This document shows positions 57,301 through 64,000 of a DNA stretch of 64,000 nucleotides, piece by piece. Both the position numbers and the translations under genes were made by a program. Position 1 is the stretch's first letter. Each line of letters starts with the position of its first letter. This stretch comes from Liolophura sinensis (Eukaryota > Mollusca > Polyplacophora > Chitonida > Chitonidae), in NCBI RefSeq assembly GCF_032854445.1, contig NC_088301.1:27510402-27574401 (forward strand), given 5' to 3'. The notes under the pieces were generated by a model that made no database searches, was not told where the DNA came from, and saw only the letters and a program-made list of their open reading frames with translations.

Positions 57301-60300
57301 ATCGAAGTAGGCATCACTTAATAGAGCCACTTAAAACTATGTATAAATATACTTTCATTTATTGTTTTCAACTTTTATTTGTTTTTTAAAACGTTTGAAT
57401 TCTAAGGCAGCTTTATGGACTACACCGTCAGAGTTAAGAATACATGTACTAATGTCATATTAGGTTTATTCAACTCTAATCCCGACCCTGAGTGTTGGAA
57501 TAACTATTTTTACCCATGACTACAAGATCACTGAAATAATTTTCATAAAAATTCCTTCCTTCGGGTCAACATCAAGAAAAAAAGGTTATGTGACACCAGA
57601 GTTCCTAGATACTGTCAGTATGGCTCATAAAGCCCACCACAGAATTCCAATATTTGAATACCTTTCAACACTCTTCAAAAATCTAAAAACATAAATGAAA
57701 GTAATCTTGCAAATGAATAACGCGACTAGTATAATTTTGTACATTATGTACACTTTATCTACCAAGCTTTCGAACTATAACTATAGTCATTGTCAGGGTG
57801 AGTGAGTGCCAACTGCAAGAAACATTCATTATGGTGCAGTGTATATACATAGTACAGAGTAGTAAAAGGAAAGTATTTTGACACAATTTTCAGTATGATG
57901 AACCTTACTTCATATTTTAGCTTTCTTTACTTCAATGTTTGGTTTAAACCTGATCTCGCTACAAAACGACAAGCACCTTAACCACTGGGTCACTACCTGC
58001 TTCCAGCCATACTGTACCTTAAGAGGCCTTCAAAGCTCAGGAAAATAACCCTGATTTAATCACTGGATATCACTGGAAAATAACCCTGATTTAATCACTG
58101 GATATCACTGGAAAATAACCCTGATTTAATCACTGGATATTTGATATTTCTACACTGGAGAGTATTTGTCTGCACAATTTATTATCAAATATCTCCCAAA
58201 AACGCTTCTTTTCTTGTTTTGTCACAGTTTAAACTTCACACAACACTACTGATCAAAATGAATTACTATGATGATTTACATACTGTCCTTTGTACATCAT
58301 CAGATCATAATCCCATCACAACAAGAACTTACACTTTTAGCTTTTTCCAGGTAGCGTTTATACCTCTCCTCCATAGCTCTCATACTGTCCTCTTTCTTCT
58401 GCAGCTTTTCCTCCAGCTGCTGTGTTCTTTTCTCGTCCCGACTCCACACTAGCTTGTAATTCGGTCAGCTGTGTGTTACTTGTGGCCAGCTTGCTCTCTG
58501 CTTCAGCCAGCTTTTGTGTCGTCTCATGCAGCTTCTTCTTAAGTTCAATCGTTTCTGTGCTTGACATTGTTACAGTTTGTTTCTCGTGGAAGTCTTCCAG
58601 CTGGGCTTCTAGTGTGAGGATTCTTTGGTTTGCTAACCTGTGACAAAGAAACAGCTATGTGATTTTCTTTCACTTTATTTATTTATGGCAAAGGACACTG
58701 GGCAGAGCCTGAAGGAAACCATCGCATCTTGCTATACACCTCCTGCCCTTTAATGATTTTTGGGTAGTTTAATTGGGGAAAAAAACAGATTTTAAGATAA
58801 ATGAAAGATATCACAAATAATGGCTTCCAGATGGACATATGACCGAAAGATGAATGTTTCTCAATTCCCAAAATGATACGGGAAATAAATTACCTGCCTT
58901 GCGTTCAGAATTGTAATGAAGTAATTACTGCAGCCCTGCAGTTGCAACGCTTGATTGTTTGTTTGACATTTATACACTGATCCAAAATTTTTCCTAATTC
59001 TCCCTGCCTACAGTGATCTCATCTCAGCGGACAGACCCCAGACTACCACCCCATCCTGACTGAGACCTTTACCCAATTTGTCACAGGCTAATGTTTAACT
59101 GATGTATGTTTCATCTATTGTTCAATTGCTTAATCAACAATGTCACCCTCCCTTGTCAATCTTGTCAATCCGTTGTATGTTTCTCCTTTGTCCATATCTT
59201 GAAATCAACAACTTAGCCCTCTCTTTAAATACCCACTTCTGTAACCAACTGATCATTAGGCTTGATAACGGGTGCGTGGGAAGGTCTTCAGCAGCCTGCG
59301 GATGGTCGTGGGTTTTCACCGGGCTCTGTGCGATTTCCTCCTACCATAACACTGGTTGCCGTTGTAGAAGTGAAATATCTTGAGTACGCCGTAAAACACC
59401 AATTAAATAAACAAATGCTTGAAAATGGTATTAGTACCTGTACCCAAACGTCACTCACTGAATAAAAAGAAGTTGTTATCCACATACATGTATTCGTTTT
59501 GCTATCCAACTCAACTTCTAAATGACAATCAAAGAAGTTCAAATGCATTGGTTACTACATTATAGACACATATAGATGGAAGGAGAAAATTCATGTTCTG
59601 ATAGTAGTTCTAACTTCATAATTCTTGGATCCAGCATATGAATTGACAAGACCTCTCGCAGCAGGGTGTTCATTTTAATTTTGAAGTATTTTGCCCAAAA
59701 GTAGGCGGATGTTTGATGATCCATCATTGGTTGGGGTCCAGGGGTCGCCTAGGTCCCTGGAAGCTCCTGGACTCTAGATGTTCTGAGAAGCTATCTGAGT
59801 TTATTTTAGAGCCTACATGTATATACACAATTCTAATTAGTAAATGAGCATATAAGAAAGTTTCAGATATAGTAAATATCATTTTTTTTACTTGTGTTTT
59901 TCTTTTTTTCTTCCAGCAGGTCCAGCTCTTATGGGCTGACATTGGAGTCATCAATAATTAACAGCAAGAAACTGTGTGCAGTAAATGCAGCCATCACATT
60001 TCAGCAATTCAAAAGTTCAGCTTAAGTGCAAGCATGTGAGTGTATACAATACTGTAAGCACTAAATGAACAAATTTAACAATGAAACACTTTCTCATAAC
60101 CATTTCAGTCACGGCATAATGAAAATCAGTTATTTCTGTCCAATTGTCAGACTACGAATATCTTCAATCACAAAAACAGGTCCAAATCAAAATCCCTATC
60201 AGAGAACGAAGATGAAGACCGAGAGTTCATATCTATATCTTGTATGAATCAGCAATGATTTCAGACTAAAATCCCTGACTTATCCTAATCCAAATGCGTT

Positions 60301-63300
60301 CATAATACAGATATGTGTTTAAACATGTGCAATACAGAGTGAGTGAGTGCTTGGGGTTTAATATGGTGCTCAACATTTTTTCAGTAATATGACTATGAAG
60401 GAATCCTTAGATTGTATGTAAAGTACCTCCTTGTTGCAGGACGAATTTCCACCGCTCTTTTATCTAGTGCTGCTTCACTGAGACGACTTACCGAAGGCAA
60501 GTAAGTCCCCCCCGCCCGAGCCATTATACTGATACGGGTCAACCAGTCGTTGCACTATCCCCTTCATGCTGAACGCCAAGCGAGGAAGTTACAACTTCCT
60601 CTTTTAAAGTCTCAGGTGTGACTCGACCCAGGATTGATCCTGGATCTACCGCTCCCGAAGCAGACATGTACAATACAGAGGTAGGCCTTTAAGCTCTGCA
60701 GATAACTAACAGGCCCTGTTAATGTTATCTGTTTTCTGAATAAGTGTGGCCAGCCAAAGCCCAATAAAGGAGACCAATAAAGGCCAGGTCTTATCTGAAT
60801 TGTCACTACAAAGCAGTCTGGTCTATCAGTAATTGCCTGCAAAATATCTTTGTCACCAGAGATTATAAATTACTCTTCAATACTTATGTACCTGAAATGT
60901 ATTACTCTGAAAAGCTAAACGCATGTCAGTGAGTGCATTTCAGTGAAGCACTTCATTTCAAAGCACTGACACTAAGGATAGAGTCAATAGTGAAAAATAA
61001 CTGCATATGATTTAGCACTGCACTGCACCAGCAAATGATAATAAAAATGCCTAACACCCTGGTTGTAATTTTAGACATTGTCAGAAAAGACAAGCTTCAT
61101 AAATCACAACTGTTTTAACTTATTTATGTACATATCCTAAAAAAAAATAGTTTTTTTTTAATGCATTACTGATAAAGTGAAGTGGAAAAGTTGTTAGGTA
61201 AGCAATACCAAGCTATCTATTTGAATTTCGTACATACATGTTCAACTCACCACAAGTCCCTCAAATAAAGGAAAGTCAGATTCCCACACTTGACAGATTA
61301 GCAAATTACATAGGCTAAACATATTGCGAATTGTACTGCTTTTTGTTTTTTTGGTGGATGGGGGAGGGGAGATATGCATTCCTCATGTTGTAAACTCCAA
61401 AGGTAAACCACATAAACTGTCCCATGTTTTTCAAATTCTGGGAGTTCCCATCATTCCTAATTTTCATGCATAAATTTTTAATCCTTGAAATAAAAAAAAA
61501 TCTGCAAACAAAACAGACAAATGTCAACATAAACATTTAAAAGTGGTTTTCAGTCAGTCTTTGTAATGCACATAGTGAGAAATCGGTCTTTGGAGTGTAT
61601 TATTTGGAATTTATACATACATGTACTGTTGTACATGAAGGCCTGTATGTAAATACTAGAGCCTTGTGTTCGAGTAGATATCCAAAATTCATTTCTGTCA
61701 GTCATTCCATCTATTTTTGTAAGAAGATACAAAAACATACAAATCCTGTCCCTTGGTCCCAAAGCCAAAACGAAGAAGTGATGTTTGTTTCATGATTTCA
61801 TCTTGGGTGTTTGTTTGTCGAGTAAACCTAGTCGGTGTTTGCTGTCAGAAATATGTGGTTCAAGTTTCCCGCGAAGCTGTAAGGTGCGACAGGACAAGTC
61901 ATGGTTTGAAATGGGCACTGCATATGACATAGTACAACCCTTTCCAAACCTTACAGTGCTCAGAGAGGTCACAGGCACGCGGTAAGGTTACACATTGCCA
62001 CAAACAAGGTCAGCAATACCATTACTGATCTCTTACAACAGCTGACCAGGACAAGCTTTGAAATGACACCAAGCCATCCACTGACAATTAAGAGCAGTTT
62101 ACAACTTTACTTCGCTGTGGAAAAGCTTGATAAGATGGTAGTAGCTGGTGATATGTGAACAAATACCTGCCGGAGCTCGGCCAGCTACCGGCTTGAAATG
62201 AAAACCCTGTGCAGTCTGTTATCCAAGACTGGCAAAATCCTATGGCTCTTGTGCACAATTTTCCTGAATCTCACACATGGCTTATTGCATGAAGCTCTTA
62301 CCTGATGTCTGTTTCCAGTTCGTTCTTCCTGGAATTGGCATCATCCAGCATGGACTGTAACACTTGGGATTGTTCTTCTTCCCCTTTACTGAGCCTCATC
62401 AGTTTGTTCTCATGTTCCAGCCGCAGCAGCTTCTCTCTGACAACACCAACCACACAACAAGTCTTGTTACCGACCAGAGAATAATACGTTTATGAACCAC
62501 TGAACAGCACATCTACGAACCACTGAACAGTACATCTACGAACCACTGAACAGCACATCTACGAACCACTGAACAGCACATCTACGAACCACTGAACAGC
62601 ACATCTACGAATTACTGAACAGCACATTGACGAACCACCGAACAGCACATCTACGAACCACTGAACAGTACATCTACAAACCACCGAACAGCATATCTAC
62701 AAACCCCTGAACAGTACATCTACAAACCACCGAACAGCACATCTACAAACCACTGAACAGCACATCTACAAACTGCTGAACAGCACATCTACAAACCACC
62801 GAACAGCACATCTACGAACCACCGAACAGCACATCTACGAACCAAACAGCACATCTACGAACCACCGAACCACCGTACAGCACATCTACGAACCACCGAA
62901 CCACCGAACAGCACATCTACGAACCACGGAACAGCACATCTACGAACCACGGAACAGCACATCTACGAACCACCGAACAGCACATCTACGAACCACCGAA
63001 CAGCACATCTACGAACCATCGAACAGCACATCTACGAACCACCGAACAGCACATCTAAGAACCACCGAACAGCACATCTAAGAACCACCGAACAGCACAT
63101 CTACAAACCACCTAACAGCACATCTACAAACCACTGAACAGCACATCTACAAACCACTGAACAGCTCATCTACAAACCACTGAACAGCACATCTACAAAC
63201 CACTGAACAGCACATCTACAAACCACTGAACAGCACATCTACGAACCATCAAACAGCACATCTACAAACCACCGAACAGCACATCTACAAACCACTGAAC

Positions 63301-64000
63301 AGCACATCTACAAACCACTGAACAGCACATCTACGAACCATCGAACAGCACATCTACAAACCACTGAACAGCACATCTACAAACCACTGAACAGCACATC
63401 TACAAACCACGGAACAGCAAATCTATGAACCACCGAGCATCACATCTAAGAACCACCGAACAGCACATCTAAGATCCACCAAACAGCACATCTACAAACC
63501 ACTGAACAGCACATCTACAAACCACTGAACAGCACATCTACAAACCACTGAACAGCACATCTACAAATCACTGAACAATACTATTACCATCAATTCTGCA
63601 ATGCACTGGTTCACTCATAAACATAACATTAGCTTAAAAATGATTTCAGTCGGATAATATCTATGTTTCCTTAACCACTGATCGGTTCACTAAGTTTTGT
63701 CCTAAAAAAAATGATAACAGACATCTTGAATACAACTACCATTCTTACTGTATTGTAGTTTTACTTGACTCCTGAAGTGATTCAACATTCAAGATTCCAG
63801 GGCCTTAATTCAAGGATTACAATGTTGTTCTTCCAAATATTGGCAAACAAATACACTCTTTAGGCAAAAAATTGACCAAAACTAGCTCTTTCAACCCAAT
63901 GAGGAGCCCATTTTTTGGTTTCTTAGGGGTACATTAAGGTTATCCTTTTTGCTTTATGGGTAAACTGTAATGTAACAAATCTTACTTGACAGCAGGATGT
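54218..64000 (-). CDS. Hook-family protein (dynein/dynactin cargo adaptor), C-terminal part, 6 exons in window
   Basis: Hook proteins link dynein/dynactin to cargo and bind the FTS/FHIP complex with their C-terminus. Exons from high to low coordinate: 63986-64000 (cut by window end), 62302-62436, 58333-58637, 56604-56702, 54881-54952 and 54218-54361. Joined, they give the end of the central coiled coil and the conserved Hook tail, ending GQSFLARQRQ...NNNAAR and TGA. Similarity is to human HOOK1-3 (EKLxRLxHENKxLxL, DDANxRKNELE, EERYKKYLEKAKSVI.TL, KEYE.T...EEKxIVxAWYNM, HKKAAEDRLA). All introns are GT-AG. Exon 58333-58637 is one base too long for the frame. The N-terminal Hook domain lies beyond the window. 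Confidence 0.94.
54881..54952 (-). CDS. Hook-family exon (KEYERTRTMKEQEEKLIVTAW)
   Basis: Acceptor TTTGCAG|AAG, donor AATATG|GTAAGT. 72 nt encoding KEYERTRTMKEQEEKLIV and TAWNNM, corresponding to KEYEKTKSQREMEEKYIVSAWYNM of human HOOK3. Confidence 0.94.
55445..56342. repeat. Minisatellite, 30-bp unit, in a Hook intron
   Basis: Unit TACTGGTCAAACCTCCAATA+CTTACAAGGT, about 30 copies, with occasional shortened units (ACTTGCAAGGCTCAAA). It fills more than half of the 1651-nt intron 54953-56603. Confidence 0.94.
56604..56702 (-). CDS. Hook-family exon (VIHTLGPKPG...EKDRKLEKLN)
   Basis: Acceptor TTGCAG|GTT, donor TTAAAT|GTTAGT. 99 nt, phase 0 at both ends. Translation VIHTLGPKPGQVTEISSLKS, then QLAEKDRKLEKLN, corresponds to the family KSVIRTLDPK...EIQALKNQLQERD. 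Confidence 0.93.
56890..57089. other. Assembly gap of 200 N in a Hook intron
   Basis: Exactly 200 N. The left flank ends AACTTTCCACT and the right flank begins AACTTTCCACT, so the contigs share 11 bp and the gap size is probably a placeholder. Confidence 0.97.
58039..58143. repeat. 35-bp tandem repeat, 3 copies
   Basis: GGAAAATAACCCTGATTTAA then TCACTGGATATCACT, three nearly identical copies in a Hook intron. Confidence 0.9.
58333..58637 (-). CDS. Hook-family coiled-coil exon, 1-nt frameshift
   Basis: Acceptor TCACAG|G, donor AAAAGT|GTAAGT. The first frame reads LANQRILTLEAQLEDFHEKQ on to LQASVES, the second DEKRTQQLEEKLQKKEDSM and ERYKRYLEKAKS. The frame changes at the CCC run 58437-58439 (GGG on the coding strand). 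305 nt is one more than phases allow, so removing one base restores Hook sequence throughout. Likely an assembly or sequencing indel; a real allele cannot be excluded. Confidence 0.9.
59269..59416 (+). mobile_element. SINE family 1, headless copy with target duplication
   Basis: GCTTGATAA (59260-59268) and GCTTGAAAA (59417-59425) flank a copy starting GGGTGCGTGGGAAGG and ending in AAATAAACAAAT. In a Hook intron. Confidence 0.8.
60340..60663 (-). mobile_element. SINE family 2, full length, 17-bp target duplication
   Basis: ACATGTGCAATACAGAG (60323-60339) and ACATGTACAATACAGAG (60664-60680) flank the element. This best-preserved flank shows family 2 spreads by target-primed retroposition. In a Hook intron. 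Confidence 0.88.
62302..62436 (-). CDS. Hook-family coiled-coil exon (EKLLRLEHEN...KNELETDI)
   Basis: Acceptor TTGTCAG|A, donor ATCAG|GTAAGA. 135 nt. The translation EKLLRLEHENKLMRLSKGEE, then SMLDDANSRKNELETDI, is diagnostic for Hook proteins. The intron upstream in the transcript is about two thirds a 23-bp minisatellite. Confidence 0.95.
62490..63580. repeat. Minisatellite, 23-bp unit, in a Hook intron
   Basis: Unit CTGAACAGCACATCTACGAA+CCA, about 47 copies. The first half favours ACGAACC, the second ACAAACC. Insertions of an extra CCACCGAA occur at 62865-62905. Confidence 0.94.
63986..64000 (-). CDS. Hook-family exon at window edge (partial)
   Basis: Only 15 nt are visible: the minus-strand sequence ends GTCAA|GTAAGA. 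Its last two bases plus the first base of the next exon give Lys, joining as PAVK-EKLLRLEHEN, which fits the Hook family before the conserved E(K/R)L.(K/R)L.HEN block. The frame is right but the evidence is short. Confidence 0.6.

Noticed and set aside
62490-63580. CRISPR-like look of a 23-bp repeat array
   Set aside because: Units are contiguous without unique spacers, and the host is an animal genome; it is a minisatellite.

Overview
The window is nuclear DNA of an animal, most likely a mollusc. It is AT-rich, has intron-rich genes and long minisatellites, and carries many tRNA-derived SINE copies of a kind common in molluscan genomes. The species cannot be named from the sequence. Two genes are firmly recognisable by spliced translation; both are on the minus strand and both are split into short exons, so no single open reading frame shows them.

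Gene 1 (40481 down to 13364) is a thimet oligopeptidase/neurolysin-type M3 zinc metallopeptidase. I placed 17 coding exon positions (18 exons, because position 11 exists twice). They join without a frame break into 746 codons plus stop using one copy of exon 11. The zinc site HEFGH is in exon 13, the third ligand Glu in exon 14 and the catalytic-cleft GHLAGGY segment in exon 15. Three exons show local duplication: 11a/11b are two intact 105-nt alternatives and look mutually exclusive, exon 13 has a decayed copy beside it, and the tail of exon 16 with its donor is repeated three more times. One intron needs a GC donor. One SINE has landed exactly on the exon 6 donor and duplicated it, and another abuts the exon 4 acceptor. 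The 6.4-kb intron 15 is almost entirely a minisatellite with higher-order structure.

Gene 2 (right edge down to 54218) is the C-terminal part of a Hook-family dynein/dynactin adaptor: six exons are visible, the first cut by the window end. One exon carries a single-base frameshift at a GGG run. Two Hook introns are largely minisatellite (30-bp and 23-bp units), and another contains a 200-N gap whose flanks share 11 bp.

Between the genes (40.5-54.2 kb) are a degraded coding segment of unknown identity (43.8-44.9 kb), a non-autonomous PIF/Harbinger-like element with about 257-bp terminal inverted repeats and remnants of two ORFs (47.6-48.4 kb), a TA microsatellite and two minisatellites (57-bp and 41-bp units). 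Left of gene 1 (1-13.3 kb) I recognise no gene. That part holds a foldback element, a 2.4-kb array of a 24-bp unit, a degenerate 43-44-bp array and SINEs. The long ORFs in the arrays are by-products of repeat units that lack stops, not genes. Exon coordinates come from reading splice consensus, frame and family similarity by eye; no alignment or RNA evidence was available.
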